DNA of 64,000 nt. Source: Streptomyces sp. R28 (GTDB lineage Bacteria; Actinomycetota; Actinomycetes; Streptomycetales; Streptomycetaceae). Positions 20,504-29,005 of this stretch are shown here, in pieces. Location: assembly GCF_041052385.1 (NCBI RefSeq), contig NZ_CP163439.1:3027001-3091000 (forward strand), written 5' to 3'. The position numbers and the translations under genes are program-made. The stretch's first letter is position 1, and each line of letters starts with the position of its first letter. A model generated the notes under the pieces. The model searched no databases. It had not been told where the DNA came from and saw only the letters and a program-made list of their open reading frames with translations.

Positions 20504-22195
20504 TCAGGCCGCCGTCCACCACACCGTCGTGTCCGCCGGGACCTTCGTCTCGCCGTCCGCCTCGGTGATCTCGCCGCTGGTGAGCAGCACGCGGCCGTGG
20601 GACGGGAGCGTCACGGACTCGCCGGTGGTGTTCGCGACGCAGACGAACTCGCCGCGGCGGAAGGCCAGCACACCCTCGGGTGCGCGCAGCCACTCCACCG
20701 ACTCGCCGGCGCCGAGGTCGGGCTGCTCGCGGCGGAGGGCGAGCGCGGAGCGGTACAGCTCCAGCGTGGAGTCTGCGTCGCCGGTCTGCGCCTCGACGCT
20801 CAGCTCGCCCCAGCCCTCCGGCTGCGGCAGCCAGCTCCCGCCGGCGCCGAAGCCGTACGACGAGCCCTCGCGCGTCCACGGGATCGGCACCCGGCAGCCG
20901 TCGCGGAAGCCGTCCTGGCCCTCGCCCCGGAAGTACGCCGGGTCCTGGCGGACCTCGTCGGGGAGGTCGACGACGTCCGGCAGGCCGAGCTCCTCGCCCT
21001 GGTAGACGTACGCCGAACCCGGCAGCGCGAGCATGAGGAGGGTGGCGGCGCGGGCGCGGCGCAGGCCCAGGGCGCGGTCGCCGGCCGTGCGGATCTGGGT
21101 GCCGAGGCCGGGCGGGTTGGCGAAGCGCGTCGCGTGGCGGGTGACATCGTGGTTGGACAGGACCCACGTCGCGGGGGCGCCGACCGGGCGCATCGCCTCC
21201 AGGGTGCGGTCGACGACCTTGCGGAGCTCCGCCGCGTCCCACTCCGTCGACAGGTACTGGAAGTTGAAGGCCTGGTGCAGCTCGTCCGGGCGGACGTAGT
21301 TCGCGGTGCGCTCGACGGTCGGGGTCCACGCCTCGGCCACGAAGATGCGCTCACCCGCGTACTCGTCGAGGATCGTGCGCCACTGGCGGTAGATGGCGTG
21401 CACGCCGTCCTGGTCGAAGAACGGCATGACATCGTTGCCCAGCAGCTTGAGCTGTTCGTGGGATCCGAGGTCCGGCAGGCCTTCTGCCTTCACCAGGCCG
21501 TGGGCGACGTCGATACGGAAGCCGTCGACGCCCATGTCGAGCCAGAAGCGGAGGATCGAGCGGAACTCGTCTCCCACCGCCGGGTGCTCCCAGTTGAAGT
21601 CGGGCTGCTCGGGGGCGAAGAGGTGCAGGTACCACTCGCCGGGGGTGCCGTCGGGCTCGGTGACCCGCGTCCACGCCGGGCCGCCGAAGATCGACTCCCA
21701 GTCGTTGGGCGGCAGTTCGCCGTCCGTGCCCTTGCCGGGGCGGAAGTGGTAGCGGTCCCGCAGCGGGGATCCAGGGCCGTCCGCGACCGCCCGCTTGAAC
21801 CACTCGTGCTGGTCGGAGGAGTGGTTGGGGACCAGGTCGACGATGATCCTGAGCCCGAGCTCGTGGGCGTCGCGGATCAGCGCGTCCGCGTCGAGCAGGT
21901 TGCCGAACATCGGGTCGACGGCCCGGTAGTCGGCGACGTCGTAGCCGGCGTCGGCCTGCGGGGAGGCGTAGAAGGGGCTGAGCCACACGGCGTCCACACC
22001 GAGGTCGCGCAGGTACGGCAGGCGGGAGCGTACGCCTTCCAGGTCGCCCATGCCGTCGCCGTTGCTGTCGGCGAAGCTGCGCGGATAGACCTGGTAGATC
22101 ACCGCGTCCCGCCACCAGTCGCTGCGCTTGGCGACGGTGACGACGGCCGCTGCGGAGGTGGGGGTCGGGGCCGGGGCTGCGGAGTGCTGGCTCAT
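20504..22195 (-). CDS. aglA: Alpha-glucosidase AglA
   Basis: A 563-residue cytoplasmic GH13 alpha-glucosidase. The ATG at 22195 (MSQHSAAPAP) has AAGGA upstream. It has no signal peptide. Motifs: WWRDAVIYQVYPRSF, IIVDLVPNHSSDQH, GFRIDVAHG (nucleophile Asp), FVAEAWTPT (Glu) and WVLSNHDVTRH (Asp). It would hydrolyse maltose and short maltodextrins imported by MalEFG to glucose. It follows malG by 191 bases, a gap with a TGCAAG-type motif and a hairpin, so it may be read both from the mal operon and from its own promoter. The position matches aglA of S. coelicolor. Confidence 0.95.
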   Translation of the reverse strand: MSQHSAAPAPTPTSAAAVVTVAKRSDWWRDAVIYQVYPRSFADSNGDGMGDLEGVRSRLPYLRDLGVDAVWLSPFYASPQADAGYDVADYRAVDPMFGNLLDADALIRDAHELGLRIIVDLVPNHSSDQHEWFKRAVADGPGSPLRDRYHFRPGKGTDGELPPNDWESIFGGPAWTRVTEPDGTPGEWYLHLFAPEQPDFNWEHPAVGDEFRSILRFWLDMGVDGFRIDVAHGLVKAEGLPDLGSHEQLKLLGNDVMPFFDQDGVHAIYRQWRTILDEYAGERIFVAEAWTPTVERTANYVRPDELHQAFNFQYLSTEWDAAELRKVVDRTLEAMRPVGAPATWVLSNHDVTRHATRFANPPGLGTQIRTAGDRALGLRRARAATLLMLALPGSAYVYQGEELGLPDVVDLPDEVRQDPAYFRGEGQDGFRDGCRVPIPWTREGSSYGFGAGGSWLPQPEGWGELSVEAQTGDADSTLELYRSALALRREQPDLGAGESVEWLRAPEGVLAFRRGEFVCVANTTGESVTLPSHGRVLLTSGEITEADGETKVPADTTVWWTAA

Positions 22196-22243
22196 GGCGT
22201 CCTTGGTACGTAACGGAGTTCGAGTCACGGATGAATTGTGCGG

Positions 22244-22249
22244 CTTGCA
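22244..22249 (-). promoter_or_regulatory. TGCAAG motif before aglA
   Basis: CTTGCA on the plus strand (TGCAAG on the coding strand), 49 bases before the aglA start. The same hexamer recurs in the malE-malR gap, so it is a possible MalR half-site. Confidence 0.4.
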
Positions 22250-22344
22250 GGTTTTCGGCGGTTTACGGAAGCCCGGGGTTCTTCGGCATACGGATGTGAG
22301 GCGGCCGCGGTGACAGCGGGGTCGGATGGGCACCGCGCCCCCCA

Positions 22345-22366
22345 CCCGCGCGACGAGGCGCGCGGG
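22345..22366 (-). terminator. Hairpin between malG and aglA
   Basis: An 8-base GC stem (22345-22352 with 22359-22366) and a six-base loop, 21 bases past the malG stop. It probably attenuates or ends malEFG transcripts before aglA. Confidence 0.55.
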
Positions 22367-22386
22367 AGTCTTGGTGAGCCCTGGGC

Positions 22387-23280
22387 TCAGCCCTTCGTGC
22401 CGCCCGCGGTAAGCCCGGTCACCAGGTTCTTCTGCACGAAGTAGAAGAACGCGGAAACCGGTATGGCAACCAACACCGCCGTGGCAGCCATCAGGTTGCG
22501 CTGCGCGTCGTGCTCGCTGACGAAGGTCTGCAGACCGACCGCGAACGTGTACTTCGTGTCGGACAGCATGAACGTCGACGCGAACGCGACCTCGCCGAAG
22601 GCCGTGAGGAAGCTGTAGAACGCGGCGACCGCCAGGCCCGGCTTGGCGAGCGGCAGGATCAGCCGCGCGAACGTGCCGAAGGGGGACAGCCCGTCGACGC
22701 GCCCCGCCTCGTCGATCTCGAACGGGATCGTGTCGAAGTACCCCTTCATCAGCCAGGCACAGTACGGCACGGTTGTCGTGCAGTACACGAGGACGAGGCC
22801 AAGGTAGCTGTCGATGAGCTGGAGCTCGGACAGGATCTGGTACATCGGCACCATGAGGACGGCGACCGGGAACATCTGGGTCACCAACAGGACCCACATG
22901 AACTTCTTGTAGCCCGGAAAGCGCATCCGCGAGACCGCGTAGCCGGTGGTGGCGGCGATGACGACGCCGATGAGCGTGGTGCCCAGCGTGACGATGAGTG
23001 TGCTCGTCAGCCAGTCGAAGAACTTGGTCTCCTGAAGGACGAACGTGTAGTTGTCCAGGGTCATCTTTCCCCAGATGCCGCCGGGGTGGAGGTAGTCGTC
23101 CTTGTCCGGGCCGAGGGACAGGAAGAGCAGCCAGGCGACGGGGAAGAGCGCGATCAGGCTCGCCACGACGAGGATGCCGTGTGAGACGAGCGCCGTGCCA
23201 CGACGGCGCACCTTGCGCGGGGTTGCAGTAGGCACGGAGTCCTGCTTGTTCACCGGGGCCTCGACAGTGGTGGTACTCAT
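22387..23280 (-). CDS. malG: Maltose/maltodextrin ABC permease MalG
   Basis: A 297-residue inner-membrane permease with about six membrane helices and a charged N-terminal tail. The EAA loop that docks the ATPase is present: EIDEAGRVDGLSPFGTFARL followed by ILPLAKPG. It follows malF by 13 bases in the malEFG operon. No ATPase gene is present here; in Streptomyces the shared ATPase MsiK, encoded elsewhere, energises such sugar importers. Expression should be induced by maltose and repressed by MalR. Confidence 0.95.
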   Translation of the reverse strand: MSTTTVEAPVNKQDSVPTATPRKVRRRGTALVSHGILVVASLIALFPVAWLLFLSLGPDKDDYLHPGGIWGKMTLDNYTFVLQETKFFDWLTSTLIVTLGTTLIGVVIAATTGYAVSRMRFPGYKKFMWVLLVTQMFPVAVLMVPMYQILSELQLIDSYLGLVLVYCTTTVPYCAWLMKGYFDTIPFEIDEAGRVDGLSPFGTFARLILPLAKPGLAVAAFYSFLTAFGEVAFASTFMLSDTKYTFAVGLQTFVSEHDAQRNLMAATAVLVAIPVSAFFYFVQKNLVTGLTAGGTKG

Positions 23281-23293
23281 GGGGGCTCCTGCC

Positions 23294-24298
23294 TCAGATC
23301 GCGAGCTGCTGGTCGTTGCGGTTCAGCCAGCGGCGGTAGAAGGAGGTGAAGACGATCAGGATGGCCAGCAGCAGCATGCCGTAGGCGGCCGACTGTGCGA
23401 AGTCACGTGGCTGCTGTCCGAAACCGAGGCGGTAGGCCCAGGTGACGAGGATGTCAGCGTCCGGGGCGGTCTTGCCGAACAGCAGGAAGATGATCGCGAA
23501 CTGGTTGAAGGTCCAGATGATGCCGAGCAGTACGACGGTGGAGCTCACGGACCGCAGGCCCGGCAGGGTGACGTACCGGAACTGCTGCCACCTGCTCGCG
23601 CCGTCCATCTCGGCGGCCTCGTACAGCGAGGAGTCGATGGACTGCAGGCCGCCGAGCAGCGACAGCATCATGAACGGCACACCGCACCAGGTGTTGACCA
23701 TGACCGCGGCGAACCGCTGCCAGAAGGTGTCCTCCAGCCACAGCGGGGCCGGCAGGTGGAGTGTCTCCAGGAAGGAGTTCACGACGCCGCCGTCGGCGAG
23801 CATGATCCGCCAGCCGAAGACGGTGACGAAGGTCGGCACGGCCCACGGCAGGATGAGGATCAGCCGGTACAGGGTGCGCCCGCGCAGCTTCTGGTTGAGC
23901 AGCAGGGCGAGTCCGAGGCCGATCGTGTAGTGGAGGGTGACGCAGGCCGCCGTCCACACCACCGTCCAGATGAAGTGCGACCAGAAGCGGTCGTACGCCG
24001 TCTCGCCCCAGAGGATGTCGGCGTAGTTGTCGAAGCCGATGAACTTGTAGGTGGCCTCGATCTCGTTGACGCCGATGGTGCGGGCGCTGTTGAGACTGTT
24101 GGCGTCGGTGAGGGTGAGGTAGAAGCCGTACACCAGGGGGTACGCGACGAGCACGCCGAGGACGACCACCACGGGGGCGATCATCGCGTAGGCGTACCAG
24201 TGCTTCTGGTAGCCGTGCTTCAGGCGCTGGCCGAGCCCGCGGCGTGGCCCGCGTTCTCCTCGGGTCTTCCCGGTCGCGCGGTCGATGGCGACTGTCAT
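23294..24298 (-). CDS. malF: Maltose/maltodextrin ABC permease MalF
   Basis: A 334-residue permease paired with MalG. About six membrane helices can be traced, the first at residues 37-60 (YAYAMIAPVVVVLGVLVAYP). The EAA motif is SSLYEAAEMDGASRWQQFRY followed by VTLPGLR. It lacks the large periplasmic P2 loop of enterobacterial MalF, as usual in Gram-positives. It lies between malE and malG, with an imperfect hairpin in the malE-malF gap that would lower its mRNA relative to the binding protein. Confidence 0.95.
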   Translation of the reverse strand: MTVAIDRATGKTRGERGPRRGLGQRLKHGYQKHWYAYAMIAPVVVVLGVLVAYPLVYGFYLTLTDANSLNSARTIGVNEIEATYKFIGFDNYADILWGETAYDRFWSHFIWTVVWTAACVTLHYTIGLGLALLLNQKLRGRTLYRLILILPWAVPTFVTVFGWRIMLADGGVVNSFLETLHLPAPLWLEDTFWQRFAAVMVNTWCGVPFMMLSLLGGLQSIDSSLYEAAEMDGASRWQQFRYVTLPGLRSVSSTVVLLGIIWTFNQFAIIFLLFGKTAPDADILVTWAYRLGFGQQPRDFAQSAAYGMLLLAILIVFTSFYRRWLNRNDQQLAI

Positions 24299-24351
24299 GG
24301 TTCGACAACCTTCATGAGGATCGACAGATCAGGGTGTACGGCGCACAGCCG

Positions 24352-24399
24352 GTGGCCGCCGGATCCTTCCCCCCATGATCAGGAGGATCCGACGGCCAC
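24352..24399 (-). terminator. malE-malF intercistronic hairpin
   Basis: A long imperfect stem: 24352-24358 pairs with 24393-24399 and, after one mismatch, 24360-24366 with 24385-24391. It lies just after the malE stop. It probably stabilises malE mRNA or partly terminates, giving more binding protein than permease. Confidence 0.7.
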
Positions 24400-24405
24400 T
24401 CGGGG

Positions 24406-25677
24406 TCACTTGCTGAAGTCCGGGACCAGCTTGGTGATCTCGGTCTCCGCGGTGCTCAGGCCCTTGTCGAGGGACTCCTTGCCCCCGGCGACCTTGAGCA
24501 GCTCGGTGTCGAGCGGCACCCACAGCGAGCTGTACTCGGGCAGGGCCGGGCGCGGCTGGGCGGCGGAGAGGACGCCCTGGTAGCCGGCGATGCCCGGGTC
24601 GGCCTTGACCTCGGCGGTGTAGGCGTCGTCGCGGGTCGGCAGCGTGTTGTTCTTCAGGGCGATGGTCTCCTGGGCCTTCGCCGACGTCATGAAGTTCACG
24701 AACTTCAGCGCGGCCTTCTGGTGCGCCTCGTCGGAGCCGGCGTACACGGAGAGGTTGTGGCCGCCGGTCGGGGCGCCGGCCTTGCCGGAGGAGCCGGCCG
24801 GGACGGTGGCGATGCCGAGGTTGTTCTTGTCCTTGAACGCCGAGCCCTTGTAGAAGTTGGTGATCTCCCACGGGCCCTGCATGATCGCGGCGACCTTGCC
24901 GTTGACGAACGCCTCCTGGATGTGGGCGTAGGCGTCGGCGGTGGTGTCGGCCTTGTGCAGGCCCCTGCCGTCGAAGAGGCTCAGCCAGGTGCCGTAGCCC
25001 TTCTTGGCGGCGGCCGAGTTGACGGTGATCTTCTTGGCGTCGGCGTCGACGGTGTCGGTGCCCTCGCCGTAGAGGAACGTCTGGGCGTAGTAGGCCTGGG
25101 TGGAGCCCCAGTAGCCGTCGACGCCGGTCTTGCCCTTGATCGCGGCGGCGGCCTTCTTCAGGTCGTCCCAGGTCTTGGGGGCCTCGACGCCGGCCTTCTT
25201 GAACAGGTCCTTGTTGTAGACGAAGGCGAGGGTGTCCGTGGTGAACGGGACGCCGTACGTCTTGCCCTCGTACTTGGCCTGCTCGACGAGGTTGGACTTG
25301 AACTTGGCCTGGTCGGTGAGGGCGTCGGTGCCGTCCAGCGGCAGGAAGAAGCCCTTCTTGGCGAAGGCGGGGGTCCAGCCGACCTCGGAGCGCAGGACGT
25401 CCGGGGCGCCCTTGGAACCGGCGGCGGTGTCGAACTTGTTCTGCGCCTGGTCGAAGGGGACGTTGACGTACTTGACCTTGACGTCCTTGTTGGCGGCCTC
25501 GAACTCCTTGACCAAGGCCTGGTACGTCGGCGCCTCGTTGGTGGCGTTGGAGGTGTCCCACCAGGTGATGGTGACCGGCCCGCTCGAGTCGCTGCCGCTG
25601 TCGTCCCCGCCGTTGCAAGCCGTCGCCGCGAGAGCGAGGGACGCCACCAGCGCGGTGGCCGCTATGCCACGCCGCAT
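24406..25677 (-). CDS. malE: Maltose/maltodextrin-binding lipoprotein MalE
   Basis: A 423-residue solute-binding protein. The ATG at 25677 (MRRGIAATAL) has AAGGAGA at proper distance; an in-frame start 12 codons earlier is not supported. A lipoprotein signal ends ALAATAC, so the protein is anchored by lipid at Cys21. The mature protein has the family-1 binding-protein pattern: TITWWDTSN, YGVPFTTDTLAFVYNKDLF, AAIMQGPWEI and TGGHNLSVYAGS. It captures maltose and maltodextrins outside the cell and delivers them to MalFG. It is the first gene of malEFG and diverges from malR. The promoter carries the mal signature and inverted TGCAAG motifs. Confidence 0.96.
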   Translation of the reverse strand: MRRGIAATALVASLALAATACNGGDDSGSDSSGPVTITWWDTSNATNEAPTYQALVKEFEAANKDVKVKYVNVPFDQAQNKFDTAAGSKGAPDVLRSEVGWTPAFAKKGFFLPLDGTDALTDQAKFKSNLVEQAKYEGKTYGVPFTTDTLAFVYNKDLFKKAGVEAPKTWDDLKKAAAAIKGKTGVDGYWGSTQAYYAQTFLYGEGTDTVDADAKKITVNSAAAKKGYGTWLSLFDGRGLHKADTTADAYAHIQEAFVNGKVAAIMQGPWEITNFYKGSAFKDKNNLGIATVPAGSSGKAGAPTGGHNLSVYAGSDEAHQKAALKFVNFMTSAKAQETIALKNNTLPTRDDAYTAEVKADPGIAGYQGVLSAAQPRPALPEYSSLWVPLDTELLKVAGGKESLDKGLSTAETEITKLVPDFSK

Positions 25678-25779
25678 GAGTTCTCCTTGAGGGTGAAAGC
25701 CCGTGTGATGCAAGGACGGCCCCGTCTGCCTGTCCCTGCTGTCTTGCCGACTGCGCCGTTGCGGCCGCCGGGCGACGTG

Positions 25780-25804
25780 AACGTAACAGCGCTGAAAGAC
25801 TTAC
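25780..25804 (-). promoter_or_regulatory. malE promoter
   Basis: On the minus strand, a -10-like TACGTT (25785-25780) follows GTAAGTCTTTC with an eight-base interval, identical in layout to the amylase and pullulanase promoters. The -35 is less clear (TTTCGT or CTTTCG near 25804-25809). The boxes lie about 100 bases before the malE start. Confidence 0.6.
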
Positions 25805-25811
25805 GAAAGAC

Positions 25812-25832
25812 CTTGCAGAAAAAAAGTGCAAG
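25812..25832. promoter_or_regulatory. Inverted TGCAAG operator, malE side
   Basis: CTTGCA (25812-25817) and TGCAAG (25827-25832) face each other across nine mostly A residues, just upstream of the malE promoter boxes. A strong candidate for MalR binding. Confidence 0.65.
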
Positions 25833-25919
25833 ACACCTTCGAAGTTATCCGTGTGTGACCTCTCAGCGACCGGGGTGAGACGGTTGTTTACACGGGTGAA
25901 GCGCTAGTGGGGCCGGTTG

Positions 25920-25943
25920 TGCAAGACTCTGCAAGCTCTTGCC
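25920..25943. promoter_or_regulatory. TGCAAG repeats, malR side
   Basis: TGCAAG at 25920 and 25930 (10-base phase), the second forming the palindrome GCAAG-CT-CTTGC (25931-25942). A further TGCAAG lies at 26024. Together with the malE-side site they give five half-sites in the 381-base divergent region, consistent with MalR control of both genes. Confidence 0.65.
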
Positions 25944-26058
25944 ATCACTTTCACGAGGGAGCGCGATGACGCAGCAACCCGGACCGGGCCGATCAACAGG
26001 TCGCCCGCGGCGTCCGATTGGTGTGCAAGGCGACATGCGGCCGGTACAGTCCAGTCCC

Positions 26059-27093
26059 GTGACCACACGGCTTGCCGACATCGCTGCTCAGGCGGGGGTG
26101 AGCGAAGCGACCGTCAGCCGAGTCCTCAACGGCAAGCCGGGCGTCGCCGCCACCACCCGCCAGTCCGTGCTGGCCGCACTCGACGTGCTCGGCTATGAGC
26201 GCCCGGTGCGGTTGCGGCAACGGAGCGAGGGCCTGGTGGGCCTGATCACCCCGGAGCTGGAGAACCCGATATTCCCGGCGCTGGCGCAGGTCATCGGCCA
26301 GGCACTGACCAGGCAGGGCTACACCCCCGTACTGGCCACCCAGACCCCCGGCGGCTCGACCGAGGACGAGCTCACGGAGATGCTCGTCGACCGCGGGGTC
26401 GCGGGCATCATCTACGTCTCAGGGCTGCACGCGGACACCACCGCCGATATGCAGCGCTACGAGCGCCTGCGCGCCCAGGGCGTCCCCTTCGTCCTGGTCG
26501 ACGGCTTCTCCCCCAAGGTCCAGGCACCCTTCATCTCCCCCGACGACCGCGCCGCGATGAGCCTGTCGGTCACGCACCTGGTCTCCCTGGGCCACACCCG
26601 CATCGGCCTCGCGCTCGGCCCCAAGCGCTTCGTTCCGGTCCAGCGCAAGATCGAGGGCTTCGTCCGCACGATGCAGGACCAGCTCAGCCTGCCGGCGAAC
26701 GTCATAGAGACAGAACTGATCCAGCACTCCCTGTACACCCTGGAGGGCGGCCAGGCCGCCGCCACGTCCCTCATCGACCGCGACTGCACCGCGGTCGTCT
26801 GCGCCAGCGACATGATGGCGCTCGGCGCGATACGGGCGGCCCGGCAGCGCGGTCTGGAAGTCCCGAAGGACGTCTCGGTGGTCGGCTTCGACGACTCCCC
26901 GCTGATCGCCTTCACCGACCCGCCCCTCACCACCGTCCGCAAGCCGGTCCCGGCGATGGGCCAGGCCGCGGTACGCACGCTGCTGGAGGAGATCGGCGGG
27001 ACTCCGGCGCCCCACAGCGAGTTCGTGTTCATGCCGGAGCTGGTGGTGCGCGGTTCGACGGCTTCGGCACCAGGGAACAGGAATCATCCCTGA
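26059..27093 (+). CDS. malR: LacI-family repressor MalR
   Basis: A 344-residue repressor. The chosen GTG places the helix-turn-helix at the N-terminus (TTRLADIAAQAGVSEATVSR and VLNGKPG) as in LacI proteins; ATGs at 26035 and 25966 are in frame, and the last would put TGCAAG motifs inside the gene's near upstream and give a long tail. The effector domain reads GLVGLITPELENPIFPALAQ, then CASDMMALGAI and GFDDSPLIAFTDPPLTTVRKP. In S. coelicolor MalR represses malEFG. TGCAAG motifs here and before aglA, with the shared promoter layout of amylase and pullulanase, suggest a wider local regulon. A terminator hairpin follows. Confidence 0.93.
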   Translation: MTTRLADIAAQAGVSEATVSRVLNGKPGVAATTRQSVLAALDVLGYERPVRLRQRSEGLVGLITPELENPIFPALAQVIGQALTRQGYTPVLATQTPGGSTEDELTEMLVDRGVAGIIYVSGLHADTTADMQRYERLRAQGVPFVLVDGFSPKVQAPFISPDDRAAMSLSVTHLVSLGHTRIGLALGPKRFVPVQRKIEGFVRTMQDQLSLPANVIETELIQHSLYTLEGGQAAATSLIDRDCTAVVCASDMMALGAIRAARQRGLEVPKDVSVVGFDDSPLIAFTDPPLTTVRKPVPAMGQAAVRTLLEEIGGTPAPHSEFVFMPELVVRGSTASAPGNRNHP

Positions 27094-27099
27094 GTCGTC

Positions 27100-27133
27100 C
27101 GCAGGGCCGAGAATCCCCGCATCCGGCCCTGCG
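27100..27133 (+). terminator. malR terminator
   Basis: A perfect 10-base stem (27100-27109 with 27124-27133) with a 14-base loop, seven bases past the malR stop. Confidence 0.65.
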
Positions 27134-27235
27134 CCGGTAGGAGACCGGCACGGTCCGACCGCCGTAGGACGTGCATTCTGAACCCAACCGGAGGATGATC
27201 GGTCGGGGAAGTCTTTTCTGGCAGACTCTGTGCCT

Positions 27236-28096
27236 ATGGGTGAAACCACCGTGACGACACTGGAAGGCCGGGAAGCGGCCGTTCCGCACCCCGTCGCGGA
27301 CGAGACGGGGCGGGACCCCCTGCGCCGCGTACGCACCCCACGCCGCCCCCGCCTCTGGTTCGAGATCCTGCTGATCGCGGTGAGTTACTGGACGTACTCA
27401 CTGATCCGCAACGCGGTACCGGAACAGAGGGCCGAGGCGCTCAGCAACGCCGACTGGCTCTGGAAGCTGGAGCACCACCTCGGCATCGCCGTCGAGGAGT
27501 CGATCAACCACACCGTGAACTCGGTGACTTGGCTCATCGTCGGCATGAACTACTACTACGCCACGCTGCATTTCATCGTCACCCTGGCCGTCCTGGTCTG
27601 GCTGTACCGCAGCCACCCCGGCCGCTACGCGGCGACCCGCCTGGTCCTGTTCGTGACCACAGGTGTGGCCCTGGTCGGCTACTACCTGTATCCGCTCGCT
27701 CCCCCACGGCTGATGACCCACGGCGGCTTCATCGACACGGTGATGGTCCACGACACCTGGGGTTCGATGGCCTCGGGCGACCTGAAGAACATGTCGAACC
27801 AGTACGCCGCGATGCCGTCGATGCACATCGGCTGGTCCGTCTGGTCCGGTCTGACGATCTTCGCCCTGGCGAGGATTCCCTGGGTACGCGTCCTGGGCGT
27901 CCTCTATCCTGCGGCAACCCTGCTGGTGATCGTCGCGACGGCCAACCACTTCTGGCTGGACGCGGTGGGCGGCCTGCTCTGCCTGGCGTTCGGCTTCACG
28001 GTGGCGCGGCTCTGGTACGGAGCGTTGCCGTACGCCCTGCCGAAGCTGGTGCCCGCCCGTGGAACGGACGGGCGGTCGCTGCCGGCCAAGAGCTAG
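27236..28096 (+). CDS. PAP2-superfamily integral membrane protein
   Basis: A 286-residue protein with about six membrane helices. The ATG at 27236 is used; a GTG two codons earlier is possible and no clear ribosome site is seen, so the mRNA may be leaderless. Phosphatase motifs of the PAP2_3/inositolphosphotransferase-like branch are present: YPLAPPRLM, the motif AMPSMHIGWS and ANHFWLDAVGG, with catalytic-type His residues in PSMH and NHxxxD. Relatives act on lipid phosphates or transfer phospho-head groups in the membrane. The substrate is unknown. It lies between malR and a broken amidohydrolase gene, without operon partners. Confidence 0.88.
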   Translation: MGETTVTTLEGREAAVPHPVADETGRDPLRRVRTPRRPRLWFEILLIAVSYWTYSLIRNAVPEQRAEALSNADWLWKLEHHLGIAVEESINHTVNSVTWLIVGMNYYYATLHFIVTLAVLVWLYRSHPGRYAATRLVLFVTTGVALVGYYLYPLAPPRLMTHGGFIDTVMVHDTWGSMASGDLKNMSNQYAAMPSMHIGWSVWSGLTIFALARIPWVRVLGVLYPAATLLVIVATANHFWLDAVGGLLCLAFGFTVARLWYGALPYALPKLVPARGTDGRSLPAKS

Positions 28097-28114
28097 CCGG
28101 CCAGCTCGGCCGGC
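28096..28114. terminator. Hairpin after the PAP2 gene
   Basis: GCCGGCC (28096-28102) and GGCCGGC (28108-28114) form a 7-base stem starting at the stop codon of the PAP2 gene. Confidence 0.5.
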
Positions 28115-28126
28115 CCGCTACGGACA

Positions 28127-28162
28127 GCTCGCCACGGTCGGCTCGCCACGGTCGGCTCGCCA
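28127..28162. repeat. 14-base tandem repeat
   Basis: GCTCGCCACGGTCG occurs at 28127 and 28141, followed by the partial copy GCTCGCCA at 28155. It lies in the non-coding gap before the amidohydrolase ruin. Function unknown. Confidence 0.85.
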
Positions 28163-28165
28163 GAA

Positions 28166-28970
28166 TCACTCCCCCCGGTGCACGACGTGGCCGCCGGTCA
28201 CCGTCAGCCGCACCGGCGCCTCGGCCAGCTCGTCCGCCGGTGCCGCCACCGGGTCCAGGCCCAGTGCGGTCAGGTCGGCCCGGTGCCCAGGGGCGACACG
28301 GCCCGCGGTGTCGGCCTCCCCCGCCGCCAGCGCCGCGTGCGTGGTACACCCCTCCAGCGCCTCCATCCCGGTCAGCCCGGCCGGGTCCGACGCCGCCCCA
28401 CGCGGCCTACGGGCGGTCGCCAGCACCGCCCGTACGTCGTAGTGCGCGATCGGCCAGTCCGAGCCCAGCGCCACGACGGCGCCCGCGTCCCTCAGGTCCC
28501 GCAGCCGCCAGGCGTGCCCGGCCTGTCCGCTGCCCAGCCTGCGGGACCACTCGTCCGTGCCGTCGGCCCGGGTGTACGCGGTGTGCGGCGGCTGCGGGGA
28601 GGCGGCCACCCCGAGGCGGGCGAACCGGGGCAGCAGATCGTCCGGCGCGGTCTCGATGTGCTCGATGCGGTGCCTGCCGCGCGCCCCGGGGCCGAGGCCC
28701 TGGGGCGACGTCCAGGACGTGCCGCACCGCCGCGTCCCCGATGGCGTGCGTGGCCGTGCGCACCCCGGCCGCGTGCAGCTGCCGTACGGCGGCGGCGTAC
28801 GCCTGGGGATCGGGCCAGAACGCCTCCGTCCCCTGGCCGTGGCAGTCCGCGTGCTCCAGCCATGCGGTTCCGCCTTCCACGGTCCCGTCCATGAAGAACT
28901 TGACCCCGCCGACCCGCCAGTGCGGGCCGCCCTGGGACTGTGCCGCCACCAGCTCGTCCAGGCCGGCCCC
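28166..28970 (-). pseudogene. Truncated, frameshifted YtcJ-like amidohydrolase
   Basis: The C-terminal half of a metal-dependent amidohydrolase of the YtcJ type. From about 28964 to 28701 one frame reads GLDELVAAQSQ, VGGVKFFMDGTVEGGTAWL and ATHAIGDAAVRHVLDV. From about 28690 to 28166 another frame continues RHRIEHIETAPDDLLPRF, VVALGSDWPI and PGHRADLTALG. The first 250-300 residues, including the N-terminal HxH metal site, are absent: glnE ends only 36 bases upstream, and a G10 run (28981-28990) sits at the break. A one-base change near 28695 shifts the frame. The truncation makes this a ruin even if the shift is a sequencing error. Relatives hydrolyse amides or cyclic ureas. Confidence 0.8.
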
Positions 28971-29005
28971 GCGGGGGCCCGGGGGGGGGGCGCCACGCTC
29001 AGCGC

